Below, piece after piece: positions 17,449 to 26,058 of a stretch of DNA of 64,000 bases. The notes beneath the pieces are model-generated. The model saw nothing but the letters and a program-made list of their open reading frames with translations. It was not told where the DNA came from and did no database searches. The translations under genes were made by a program, and so were the position numbers. Position 1 is the stretch's first letter; every line of letters starts with the position of its first letter. Source of the DNA: Enterobacterales bacterium (GTDB taxonomy: Bacteria; Pseudomonadota; Gammaproteobacteria; Enterobacterales; Succinivibrionaceae); the NCBI GenBank assembly GCA_900768635.1, contig CAAGDP010000023.1, positions 1-64,000 on the forward strand. The letters run 5' to 3'.

Positions 17449-18813
17449 TTGAAAATCATTATTGTAGGTGCCGGATCGGTAGGTGCTGCTTTGGCCAAAA
17501 GTCTGGTGGATGAAGGTCATGAGGTAACTGTCATCGACAGTCGTCAGGAGCTGCTGGAAGAACTCAGCCGTCAGTATGATCTGCGTGTAGTTTGCGGTGA
17601 ACCAACCTATCCTGAAGTGCTTTTTGAAGCAGGTGCAAATGATGCTGATATGCTGGCAGCTGTATCTGCCAGCGATGAAACTAATATTCTGGCATGTCAG
17701 ATAACATCTTCTCTTTTCAAACTTCCTACCAAAGTGGTAAGAATCAAATCCGATTCCTATCTTGCAGAAAAAGAAAGACTGTTCAACGAAAAAGCTATAA
17801 ATATCAACGAAGTTATTTCTCCGGAACACCTTGTTTCTGATCACATATCCAAAATTATTGAATATCCCGGCGCCAAATCATTGTTTGAATTTCGCGATAT
17901 GAATGTTTCTCTGGTGCAGGTAACAGCCTATTACGGTGGTGCACTGGTAGGAAACCCGCTGTCATCTCTTCCCCAGATGCTAAACGGAGTTGAAGTGTAT
18001 TTTGTGGGAGTGTTCAGAAAAGGAAAAGCAATCCAGCTCTCAAAAAATACAATCATAGATGCCGGAGATGAGGTATATTTCATAGCAGAAACCAGTTGTA
18101 TTCGTGAAATTATGAGTTTGCTGCAACATCTTGAAAATCCATATCGTAGAGTCATGATTTACGGTGGAGGAACCATCGGAGCATCTCTGGCCCAGTCCCT
18201 TCAGAATAAGTATCAGGTCAAGCTTATAGAAACAAACCTGAAGCTTGCAGAAAAACTGGCACAGCAGCTGGATCATACTCTGGTTCTTCATGCCGAGAAC
18301 TCCCTTCAGGAACTTTTTGAAGCAGAACAGGTTGAAAAAACCGACTTTTTTATTGCCGTATCCAGTGATGATGAAAATAATATTATGTCCGCACTTCTTG
18401 CTCATCATCTTGGAGCAAGAAAAACTGCAGTCACCATCCAACGCAAGGAATACTTCGGTGTTTGCGAGGAAAAAATCGACGTAACCATAAGTCCTCAGTT
18501 ATCAACTCTGTCCGCACTTCTGACCTTTATCCGACATGCTGATATTAAAAAAGTATACTCTATGAGACTTGGTATGTCTGAAGCTATGGAAATAGTAATT
18601 CATGGCACACCGGGCACATCTCAGATTGTAGGTAAAAAGGTTTCTGAAATTAAACTTCCTCAGGGTTCTATTATCTGTGCCCTTATGCATGAAGGAGTAA
18701 CATCAATCTACTGTGGAGATTTAACTATTCATGACGGGGATACACTGATCCTGTTTCTAGCCAATAAAAATCACATTAAAGAGGTGGAAAAACTAGTTCA
18801 GGTCGGAGCATGA
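17449..18813 (+). CDS. trkA: Trk potassium uptake regulatory subunit TrkA
   Basis: TrkA is the cytoplasmic NAD(H)- and nucleotide-binding ring that gates the TrkH K+ channel. Two tandem RCK units are visible: a first Rossmann loop IIVGAGSVGAALA at the N-terminus and a second, VMIYGGGTIGASLA, near residue 235. Each is followed by a TrkA-C domain. I chose the TTG at 17449, which has a GGAGG site 8 bases upstream and gives 454 residues (E. coli 458) starting KIIIVGAGSVG. The longer frame from the ATG at 17362 adds 29 residues unlike the family and overlaps rsmB. trkH follows after 4 bases. Confidence 0.96.
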   Translation: MKIIIVGAGSVGAALAKSLVDEGHEVTVIDSRQELLEELSRQYDLRVVCGEPTYPEVLFEAGANDADMLAAVSASDETNILACQITSSLFKLPTKVVRIKSDSYLAEKERLFNEKAININEVISPEHLVSDHISKIIEYPGAKSLFEFRDMNVSLVQVTAYYGGALVGNPLSSLPQMLNGVEVYFVGVFRKGKAIQLSKNTIIDAGDEVYFIAETSCIREIMSLLQHLENPYRRVMIYGGGTIGASLAQSLQNKYQVKLIETNLKLAEKLAQQLDHTLVLHAENSLQELFEAEQVEKTDFFIAVSSDDENNIMSALLAHHLGARKTAVTIQRKEYFGVCEEKIDVTISPQLSTLSALLTFIRHADIKKVYSMRLGMSEAMEIVIHGTPGTSQIVGKKVSEIKLPQGSIICALMHEGVTSIYCGDLTIHDGDTLILFLANKNHIKEVEKLVQVGA

Positions 18814-18817
18814 TTCT

Positions 18818-20275
18818 ATGAATAATATAAGAATCAATACTATCCTTTTCATTGTAGGAGCATCCCTTTCCAAGGTCATGAGCCTTATGATGATTCCTTT
18901 CCTGTACTCACTGTTTACTGAAACACCGGGTACAATTGAATTTCTTTCGGCCATACTGGCAACTGCCGTTCCTGTGATTTTCTTTATGCGTCCGGGAGTT
19001 AAAACACGATTTGAATTTCAGACCAAAGATATCTTTCTTATAACCTGCATAATCTGGTTGGTGGACTGTACCTTCTCCGCTCTGCCATTTATTTTCATTT
19101 TGGATTGCTCCTACACCAATGCCTTTTTTGAGACCATGTCCGGGCTTACAACCTTTGGCGGCACGGTGTTTTCCAACCTGGAACAGTTGCCTCCGGCCAT
19201 TTTATTATGGCGATCCATATTGCAGTGGATTGGAGGAGTGGGCTTCGTAGTAATAGCTGTAGCCATTCTCCCTAAACTTAATGTAGGTGGTATGAAACTC
19301 TTCCAGTCTGAAGCATCAGAAAAAAACAAGGACACACCAAAGGCAACAACCATCGCCAAAAACATTATTTATGTTTATATTTTTCTTACCATAGCCTGCT
19401 TTATCAGTTTTGCCCTCAGTGATATGCCACTGTTTGATGCGGTCTGTCATGCATTTACCACTACAGCTACCGGTGGATTTTCCACACGTGACAGCTCCAT
19501 GAGTGCCTTTTCAGCCTTAGCCCAGTGGGTATGCATAGTATTTATGCTTCTTGGCAGTTTACCTTTTCTGCTATATGCAAAAATGCTCAAAAGAAGAGAT
19601 TTGTCCTGCCTTTTAAGCAACCAGCAGGTTCGAGGATATCTGAAGTTCATAGCTTTTATGACCGCAATCCTTGCCATATTCATCTACAACAAGGATTGTC
19701 TGAATGTTGAAGAATCCATCCGCTATGCACTGTTTAATGTAGTATCCATTATCACTACCTCCGGATTTGCTCTGGGAGACTGGAGTAGCTGGGGTTCTTT
19801 TGGCATCCTTATAATCCTTTTTATTCTTCCGATAGGAGGATGCACCGGAAGCACTTCCGGAGGAATTAAATTTTTCCGAATCCAGATTATCGATATCCTT
19901 TTCCGAAAACAATGTCAGGAACTGCTCCATCCTACTGCAATAATTGCCCAATCCTATCAGGGACATAAAATAGATGATGCTCTGATCAGATCGGTGGTAG
20001 CCTATCTGTTAAGTTATGCCATGTTACTTATTGTCAGCAGTATGATTATTGCTGCACAGAACGTGGATGTTATTGTTGCCATAACCTCCTCCATTTCAGC
20101 AATTTCCAACGTAGGCCCTTCCTTTGGGGATGCCAATGTTATCGGAGGTAATTACGCCAACATACCATCGCTTTCCAAATGGGTTTTATGTTTTGATATG
20201 CTTTGCGGACGAGTTGAAATACTTACGGTTCTGGTTCTGATTGTCCCTATGTTCTGGAACACAGGCAGAAGATAG
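18818..20275 (+). CDS. trkH: Trk potassium uptake channel subunit TrkH
   Basis: TrkH is the K+-translocating inner-membrane subunit of the Trk system. The 485-residue protein has four M1-P-M2-like repeats. Selectivity-loop glycines are seen in SGLTTFGGT (first repeat), TTTATGGFST (second), SIITTSGFALGD (third) and AISNVGPSFG (fourth). The family segment GGCTGSTSGGIKFFR is present. With trkA directly upstream this is a complete TrkAH pair. In E. coli the two genes are unlinked. Confidence 0.96.
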   Translation: MNNIRINTILFIVGASLSKVMSLMMIPFLYSLFTETPGTIEFLSAILATAVPVIFFMRPGVKTRFEFQTKDIFLITCIIWLVDCTFSALPFIFILDCSYTNAFFETMSGLTTFGGTVFSNLEQLPPAILLWRSILQWIGGVGFVVIAVAILPKLNVGGMKLFQSEASEKNKDTPKATTIAKNIIYVYIFLTIACFISFALSDMPLFDAVCHAFTTTATGGFSTRDSSMSAFSALAQWVCIVFMLLGSLPFLLYAKMLKRRDLSCLLSNQQVRGYLKFIAFMTAILAIFIYNKDCLNVEESIRYALFNVVSIITTSGFALGDWSSWGSFGILIILFILPIGGCTGSTSGGIKFFRIQIIDILFRKQCQELLHPTAIIAQSYQGHKIDDALIRSVVAYLLSYAMLLIVSSMIIAAQNVDVIVAITSSISAISNVGPSFGDANVIGGNYANIPSLSKWVLCFDMLCGRVEILTVLVLIVPMFWNTGRR

Positions 20276-20312
20276 GATATCCAGGAATATCAAATGCCTA
20301 AACAATACGTAA

Positions 20313-20816
20313 TCAAGATGAAGCGGAATTAATATTATTGGAAATCATGGAACAGACCCGATCAATTAATTCGCTACCGCTGCTACCCTGTCGTATAGCG
20401 TCAATCAGTCTGTTACGTTCCTTAAGAAGATCAGCAAGATTGAACTTTTTCAGTTCTTTGATAAAGGCCTGAACTGCATTGCGCATAATAGACTGAAACA
20501 GACAGACGCGATGAAAGCAACAATCGTCATGACTGCAATGCATAAGACAGGACATATTCTCAGTACTCAACACCACGTCAGCCAGATTTATTTCAGCAGA
20601 ACTTCTGGCAAGACGAATCCCACCTCTGCTACCTCTTACCGTTGTCAGAAAGCCGTTTTTGCTGAGGTTATGTACCACTTTAACAATATGATTATTTGAA
20701 ATATTCAGACTTCTGGAAACTTCACTGATGGTAGTAAGTCCGTCTGATTGTTCTGTTGCAAGAGCGATAAATACCAGGGAGCGCAAGGAATAATCTGTAT
20801 ATAAAGTAAACTGCAT
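20313..20816 (-). CDS. nsrR: Rrf2-family iron-sulfur repressor, NsrR-like
   Basis: This 167-residue regulator begins MQFTLYTDYSLRSLVFIALA, the Rrf2 winged-helix start, with recognition region NNHIVKVVHNLSKNGFLTTVRGSRGG. Three cysteines in the pattern C-x4-C-x5-C (CSHDDC and the Cys of HRVCLF) match the Fe-S ligands of NsrR, the nitric-oxide sensor. The pattern differs from IscR (C-x5-C-x5-C region). Two further Cys lie nearby. NsrR represses NO-detoxifying genes and is inactivated when NO attacks its cluster. No obvious target gene is adjacent, so the sensor assignment rests on the motif alone. It is transcribed convergently with trkH. Confidence 0.8.
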   Translation of the reverse strand: MQFTLYTDYSLRSLVFIALATEQSDGLTTISEVSRSLNISNNHIVKVVHNLSKNGFLTTVRGSRGGIRLARSSAEINLADVVLSTENMSCLMHCSHDDCCFHRVCLFQSIMRNAVQAFIKELKKFNLADLLKERNRLIDAIRQGSSGSELIDRVCSMISNNINSASS

Positions 20817-21308
20817 GCTGAATATTCTCCTTAATTCTCCGAAAAGTTGCCTCTCTGATTTTTAAGATTAACAGAACAAATTATATACGTTTAACATTAA
20901 GTTTTTCCACATTACTTTACATAAATATTGGCCATAGTATAAAGAGAAAAACACATCCTCAGGTTGCTGCAATTAATCGGATAAAATTAATGACGGATAC
21001 CCCTAGATAACTTTTGATTATGTAGCAAGTTATACCCCCGCAAGACCGCATACCGATCAAAGTAAGACCATACCTGCCAACCCTGACCGGCTTAATATTC
21101 TGGATATGATAAATCAGATTACTGACTGGCAGTTCGTAAATATGTGAGCGATGGATATAGATCATAAACGTAAATATTCTTATGATCGTCAGTAGATCCA
21201 GATGGGAATTCTCCGGTTCAATATATCCAGAAATAACAAAACCGGCACAGATATAAGTATAAGCACTGTCCCAGATAATCAGGAAACAGCAAAATTTTAG
21301 GTGATTAT
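20817..21308. other. Intergenic region between nsrR and the HDOD gene, with a possible promoter
   Basis: This 492-base stretch has no supported gene. A candidate plus-strand promoter is TTTACA (20916-20921), a 16-base spacer and TATAAA (20938-20943), which would give a leader of about 360 nt before the HDOD gene. The nsrR promoter should also lie here. A minus-strand frame at 20959-21165 has no ribosome site and no recognisable features. Confidence 0.4.
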
Positions 21309-22142
21309 ATGTCTTTAGATGCTATTTTTGACAAGTTAAAACAGCTTCCGACTATGCCAGCTCTTTTGCACGAGTTAATGCAGGATTTTGCCAACGAAAA
21401 TGCCAAAATTGAAGATATATCCAAAAAGATTATTATGGATCAGAGTATTTCGGCACGTGTCCTGAAAATGGCAAATTCTGTTGTTTACCGGCGAGGTTCG
21501 GAAGTAACATCCATTGATCAGGCTGTAATCAGACTTGGTTTTAAGCAAGTCAGTTCCCTGGTAGTAGCCACAGCCCTCAACAACTCCTTCAAAACACCAA
21601 AGAGTTTTGATAAAAACAAGTTCTGGATTGATACCTTTAAAGTTGCAACCATTGCCAAAGAAATAGCCAAGGTTTCACCAAAAATTGACCCGGATACAGC
21701 ATTTACCTGCGCCCTGATCCACAATATTGGCGAACTCCTTATCCAACAATGTTTTCCTGCTGAAGCGGATCTTATCAACGCGGCTATCGCCCGAGGTGAA
21801 AGCAAAATCGATGCACAAAAGGAAATGCTGGGATACGATTACAGTCAGGTAGGAGCCGAGCTGGTGAGAAGATGGAAGCTTCCGGATTTTTTTGTGGAAT
21901 CAACCATGCAGCATCTCAATCCCATGGAATATGAGCATGTAAATCCTGGTGCTTTGATCATCAGGCTTTCAATTTTTGTTGCTTTTGCCATGGATGCCGG
22001 AGTATTGCCTTCAGTAGTTGTGAAACGTTTTCCAACCTCAAGCATCAAAAAACTGGAAATAGATCCTGATGTTCTGACAGAACGGCTCACACAAATGTCT
22101 GATACATCCAACGAACTTGCCAACATTCTGACCAGCAGTTGA
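21309..22142 (+). CDS. HDOD-domain signalling protein
   Basis: The 277-residue cytoplasmic protein is a single HDOD domain, a catalytically degenerate relative of HD phosphohydrolases. It begins DKLKQLPTMPALLHELMQ and continues with the typical SARVLKMANSVVYRRG and IDQAVIRLGFKQVSSLV. It keeps an HN pair (LIHNIGEL) where HD enzymes have HD. HDOD proteins act in signalling, for example in motility, biofilm or stress control, but the output here is unknown. An AGGTGA site lies 4 bases before the ATG. It is followed by a small YfcZ-like gene. Confidence 0.85.
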   Translation: MSLDAIFDKLKQLPTMPALLHELMQDFANENAKIEDISKKIIMDQSISARVLKMANSVVYRRGSEVTSIDQAVIRLGFKQVSSLVVATALNNSFKTPKSFDKNKFWIDTFKVATIAKEIAKVSPKIDPDTAFTCALIHNIGELLIQQCFPAEADLINAAIARGESKIDAQKEMLGYDYSQVGAELVRRWKLPDFFVESTMQHLNPMEYEHVNPGALIIRLSIFVAFAMDAGVLPSVVVKRFPTSSIKKLEIDPDVLTERLTQMSDTSNELANILTSS

Positions 22143-22236
22143 GTTTCTGCAGAACTGTTGTGCTCTGATGGTGTAATATAAACAACAAAAATCTGGGCAA
22201 TTTCAGTTACTAATCAGGTATAAGAGGAGTTTAATT

Positions 22237-22578
22237 ATGAGCAATACTTTTAATCCGGATAAAGGCCAGAACAACAGTTGCAGTATTAACCAGAATGGTG
22301 ATCAGTACGTAGAATGTACTGAATGCGGAGCTACTGCGGAAATCGGCACTGTAATAAAAACCGGAGACGATGTTTATCAAGGAACCATCAGTGCGGAAAA
22401 TCCGGAAACAACTCGGCAAACATACCAGAAATGCCTTGATTTGGCTAAAAGCATTTCAGATGAACTGGAAATCTCATCATCAGAAGAAAATCAGGGGCAG
22501 ACTATCCATTACACCTTCAAATTCTCCTGCACCGTGGAAAAGATGATTTATGAAATGAGAGTGCGCTCAATTAAATAA
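22237..22578 (+). CDS. YfcZ/YiiS-family (DUF406) small protein
   Basis: A 113-residue protein with a strong GAGGAG ribosome site. The core resembles E. coli YfcZ and YiiS: AEIGTVIKTGDD aligns with their DVGTIMDN segment, and the end YTFKFSCTVEKMIYEMRVR aligns with FTFACEAEMLIFQLGLR. The N-terminal 35 residues are polar, with a CTEC pair. The function of the family is not established. Confidence 0.72.
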   Translation: MSNTFNPDKGQNNSCSINQNGDQYVECTECGATAEIGTVIKTGDDVYQGTISAENPETTRQTYQKCLDLAKSISDELEISSSEENQGQTIHYTFKFSCTVEKMIYEMRVRSIK

Positions 22579-22624
22579 AGCTCTTTTCCATAAAAAATTC
22601 GGAAGATTTTCATTATTATGTTAA

Positions 22625-22675
22625 TTTCCCTGCATAGCTCTGTTTTTTTGGGCTTTTGTCAGGGAAGCAGGGAAA
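22625..22675. repeat. Mutually exclusive hairpin arms upstream of the MltF-like gene
   Basis: TTTCCCTGC (22625-22633) is fully complementary to GCAGGGAAA (22667-22675), and its TTCCCTG part also pairs with CAGGGAA at 22660-22666. The two 3' arms are tandem copies one base apart. A T7 run lies in the loop. It could be a terminator of the upstream pair or an attenuator. Confidence 0.4.
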
Positions 22676-22747
22676 GTCTCGCGCTGACTATCCTCAGTGT
22701 GCTTTTCATCTCTGATTCCAGCTTTGCTGATGGTTAGAAGTATAGAA

Positions 22748-24202
22748 ATGAAAAACATCAAACTGTGTCTGTTACTGTTGTTATCAATGATGGTTGCACC
22801 TGCATCCGCCTACAATCTGTCAGCGATGACAGACTACTATACTGATGATTTCGATGCTTTGTCAAAACATGGAGTGATCAGGTTTCTGGTGGTTTACGAT
22901 GCTGTAAACTATTATTTTATTGATGGCTACGAAGATGGATTAGCCGTTGCCCTTGCTAAAAAATTCAAAAAGCACATCAACGAAACCTACCTTAAAGACA
23001 GCGATAACAAAATCGACATTCAGTTTATCCCGGTACGGGAAGATCGGATTTACAAGCTCCTTCTGAAAGGAGTGGGAGATGTTGCCGCCTCCTTTATGAT
23101 CCCTACGAAGAAAATGACAGCATCTGTCGCCTATACAGATCCTTATCTCTATAATCTTAAGGAAATTCTGGTAACCGGTCCCCATTCAAAACCGGTAGCC
23201 AGAATTAATGATCTTTCCGGAATCAGTGTATATATCAGAAAAACATCAAAATCTTACGAAACTGTTAAAACTATTAATGCCATTCTGAAAAATCTTGATC
23301 TTCCGGGGATAAATATCGTTCTGGTGGACGAGGCTATGCAGGACGGGGAACTTATCAAAAGAGTTCAACAAAGTGAAATTCCTGCAACTATCGTAGACAG
23401 CAGCAAAGTAAGACTGTGGAAAAAACTGTTTAAAAATGTAATCTACCATGAAAATCTGCCTCTTACCGAAAATCTCACCATGAACTGGGCGGTGCGTCCC
23501 TATAACTACCATTTGCAGAACGAACTAAACAAGTTCCTAGGCATTTATAACCAGAATACCCCTGAAGGAAAGAAACTGATAGATTCATATCTCCGGGGGG
23601 ATCCTTCTTCCACCCGAAAATTCGGACAGAAAGAAAATTCCCATATGCTGGGACTCAAAATTGAAGACTTTGAAAAATTCAGCAAAGTATTTATAAAGTA
23701 TGGTCAGGAGTTCGATTTAGACTGGCATCTTATGATGTGTCAGGCTTATAAGGAATCCTCTTTCAATCAGAATGCCAAATCCGGAAAAGGCGCTGTTGGG
23801 ATTCTTCAGGTATCCCCAAGCATGGCCAGTAATTTTCTAGTAAAATCAACGGCAGAACTTGAAAATATTGACGGAAATACCCGCGCAGCCGCCAAATATC
23901 TGAGGCATATAATTGATAACTACATAAAAAAGGACTTTTATCTCGACAGCACTAATCAGATGGCTTTTGCTTTAGCCAGTTATAATGCAGGACCGGGAAG
24001 GATCAGGCAATATCGTAAAATTGCCCAGAAGGAAGGTCTGGATCCGAATATTTGGTTTAAAAATGTGGAAAAAATAGCTCAGGCCAAGGGATTAACAGAG
24101 ACAGTTGGCTATGTTTCATCTATAATGAAATGCCATAAGGCTTATATTCAATCTGAAAACGCTCAGAAAAAGAAACACAAGAACCAAAGTAACAACAAAT
24201 GA
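22748..24202 (+). CDS. MltF-like lytic transglycosylase with solute-binding-like domain
   Basis: This exported two-domain protein has a signal peptide (residues 1-20, ending PASAY). The N-terminal domain (about 30-290) is like family 3 solute-binding proteins (GVIRFLVVYDAVNYYF, YEDGLAVALAKKF). The C-terminal SLT transglycosylase domain (about 310-465) has the catalytic Glu in YKESSFNQNAKSGKGAVGILQV, split here as YKESSFNQ and GAVGILQVSP, and ALASYNAGPGR. The arrangement is that of MltF, which cleaves peptidoglycan to 1,6-anhydromuropeptides. There is no lipobox, unlike some relatives. I chose the ATG at 22748 (484 residues) over 22697, because it starts the signal peptide. The stop overlaps the menH start by 4 bases. 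Confidence 0.88.
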   Translation: MKNIKLCLLLLLSMMVAPASAYNLSAMTDYYTDDFDALSKHGVIRFLVVYDAVNYYFIDGYEDGLAVALAKKFKKHINETYLKDSDNKIDIQFIPVREDRIYKLLLKGVGDVAASFMIPTKKMTASVAYTDPYLYNLKEILVTGPHSKPVARINDLSGISVYIRKTSKSYETVKTINAILKNLDLPGINIVLVDEAMQDGELIKRVQQSEIPATIVDSSKVRLWKKLFKNVIYHENLPLTENLTMNWAVRPYNYHLQNELNKFLGIYNQNTPEGKKLIDSYLRGDPSSTRKFGQKENSHMLGLKIEDFEKFSKVFIKYGQEFDLDWHLMMCQAYKESSFNQNAKSGKGAVGILQVSPSMASNFLVKSTAELENIDGNTRAAAKYLRHIIDNYIKKDFYLDSTNQMAFALASYNAGPGRIRQYRKIAQKEGLDPNIWFKNVEKIAQAKGLTETVGYVSSIMKCHKAYIQSENAQKKKHKNQSNNK

Positions 24203-24948
24203 GTATGCTGAACAGAGAAACCACTCTGATATTTCTTCCAGGTTTCCTGGGAAATCACCATGATTTTGATAAAATCATAGCAGCAATGCCTGATGACTAT
24301 AAAAGAAACTGCATAGTGCTTGATCTTCCAGGGCATAATGATAATTCCCTAGCAGATTATGACGAATCCATTGAGTATCTGGATAATGCTCTTCAGTCAC
24401 ATAACATTGATGGAGACTTTGTATTCTATGGGTATTCCCTAGGCGGAAGATTGGCAATAAACTATGCCTTTAAGAGGAAAAATCCCCGACTTAAAGGTCT
24501 TATCATTGAAAGCGCATCCTTCGGACTGACTGAAGGTGAACGTCGGATGCGTACCGGAAAAGATCTCCTGTGGGCATCTCAGTTTGCCCTGAAAAAGCCT
24601 CGAGAAATTCTCACCAACTGGTACAATCAACCTCATTTCCGCAGTTTGAGTAACGAGGAAAAGCGCAAACTTATTGACAGGCGGCTTAATCAGGATTTTC
24701 ATAAACTGGCCATTCAATTTGATTTGACTTCTGTTGCCCGACTTGATAATTATCGAAACCGTCTTGACGAGTTGCCTTTTGATATTGTTTATTTATACGG
24801 AGAAGAAGATGAGATTTTCTCCGCAATAGCTCAACGGGAAAGCGTATTTGAAAACTTTAGCCCTATAAAAATAACAGGAGCTAGTCATAATATTCATACA
24901 TTCTTTCCCCAGGAAGTTGCATCTGTGATCAAAAATCTTCTGGAGTGA
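24199..24948 (+). CDS. menH: 2-succinyl-6-hydroxy-2,4-cyclohexadiene-1-carboxylate synthase (MenH)
   Basis: MenH eliminates pyruvate from SEPHCHC to give SHCHC in menaquinone synthesis. The 249-residue alpha/beta hydrolase has the oxyanion region FLPGFLGNHHDF and VLDLPGHND, the nucleophile elbow GYSLGGRLAI, a conserved stretch NWYNQPHFRSLSNEEKR as in E. coli MenH, the acid Asp in YGEEDEIF and the catalytic His in GASHNIH. It overlaps the MltF-like gene by ATGA and precedes htpX by 4 bases; menC follows. Assignment against generic hydrolases rests on the WY-QP region and the menC linkage. Confidence 0.88.
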   Translation: MSMLNRETTLIFLPGFLGNHHDFDKIIAAMPDDYKRNCIVLDLPGHNDNSLADYDESIEYLDNALQSHNIDGDFVFYGYSLGGRLAINYAFKRKNPRLKGLIIESASFGLTEGERRMRTGKDLLWASQFALKKPREILTNWYNQPHFRSLSNEEKRKLIDRRLNQDFHKLAIQFDLTSVARLDNYRNRLDELPFDIVYLYGEEDEIFSAIAQRESVFENFSPIKITGASHNIHTFFPQEVASVIKNLLE

Positions 24949-24952
24949 CTCT

Positions 24953-25993
24953 ATGGCTAAAACTTATTTTTTACGTCAAAAAGAAGCATATTCCAATACC
25001 TTGCTTCTGGTATTTATGTACATCATTGGAATTTTTGCCATTCCAATTCCCATTGCATATTTTGTCTCCCAGGAGGATTTTCAGAAGTATTACACCTGGA
25101 TAACTGTGGGATGTGGCTTATGTACACTTATCTTATCCATGATCTACTATTTTAAATTTTCCGGTTCTGGAGCAAAAATTGCCAGAAGTTGCGGTGGCAT
25201 TTCAGTAAACGATCTTTCAAAAGATGAAAAAGAAGATCCTGTTGTAAAAACATTAATACATGTGGTGGAAGAGTTATCCCTGGCCAGTGGTGTTAAAATG
25301 CCGGAAATTTTCATTGTAAACAACAATTCAATTAATGCCTTTGCTGCAGGCCCAGCTGATGATGGAGCTGTTGGTGTAAATCTTGGAACACTGCGGGCAT
25401 TAAGCAGAAGCGAACTGTCCGGAGTTTTAGCCCACGAATTCAGTCATCTGCGGAATAATGATAATCGCATCAATATCCTTATCTCTTCACTTATCTTTGG
25501 ATTTTCGTTTATCAACTCTCTTGGTAGCAACATAATGTCAGCTGCTTTTTCATCATCCTCCCGCACCCGTAGCAACAGTAAAAACGGGGCAGGTGGAGTT
25601 GTACTGATATTATTAATTGGATTTTTGCTGTACATTCTTGGACTCGTATGGATATGGTATTCAAAACTCCTTAAAGCGGCAATCTCCAGACAGAGAGAGT
25701 ATCTGGCAGATGCTACAGCCGTTTCCTATACCAAAGATGACTCCATTGCCCGGGCTTTGGTTAAAATACAAAATCAGTATTCTAAAATTGACACTGAATA
25801 TCGTTCCTACGTAAAACGCCATCGTAAAAATTCAGAACAGATAGCCAGTCTGAGCCATATATTTTTTGCAAACCCCCTGGGATTATCAAATCTTCTGGAT
25901 TCTCATCCTCCAATTGAAAAACGGATTAAAAGAGCAAAAGAAATGTCATTCACATTACAATCAGATTTAAGCAGTGGTAATATAGCAGATTAG
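24953..25993 (+). CDS. htpX: HtpX-type M48B membrane metallopeptidase
   Basis: A zinc endopeptidase of the inner membrane, in the family that helps remove damaged membrane proteins. The 346 residues have two N-terminal membrane segments (about 18-38 and 48-68), the zinc motif HEFSH in VLAHEFSHLRNND, two more hydrophobic stretches (about 183-200 and 221-242) and the third ligand in SRQREYLADA. It is about 50 residues longer than E. coli HtpX (293) and has a Ser/Arg/Asn-rich loop near 205-218, so it may be a paralogue subgroup rather than the strict orthologue. Its place between menH and menC is unusual. Confidence 0.85.
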   Translation: MAKTYFLRQKEAYSNTLLLVFMYIIGIFAIPIPIAYFVSQEDFQKYYTWITVGCGLCTLILSMIYYFKFSGSGAKIARSCGGISVNDLSKDEKEDPVVKTLIHVVEELSLASGVKMPEIFIVNNNSINAFAAGPADDGAVGVNLGTLRALSRSELSGVLAHEFSHLRNNDNRINILISSLIFGFSFINSLGSNIMSAAFSSSSRTRSNSKNGAGGVVLILLIGFLLYILGLVWIWYSKLLKAAISRQREYLADATAVSYTKDDSIARALVKIQNQYSKIDTEYRSYVKRHRKNSEQIASLSHIFFANPLGLSNLLDSHPPIEKRIKRAKEMSFTLQSDLSSGNIAD

Positions 25994-26058
25994 GAAGTAA
26001 CTGTTGGTTACTGATGAACATTACTGAACATCAAGTAACAATTCCGTTGGAGAACCTT

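Noticed and set aside
20959..21165. 68-codon minus-strand frame between nsrR and the HDOD gene
   Set aside because: No ribosome site, no recognisable pattern; likely chance.
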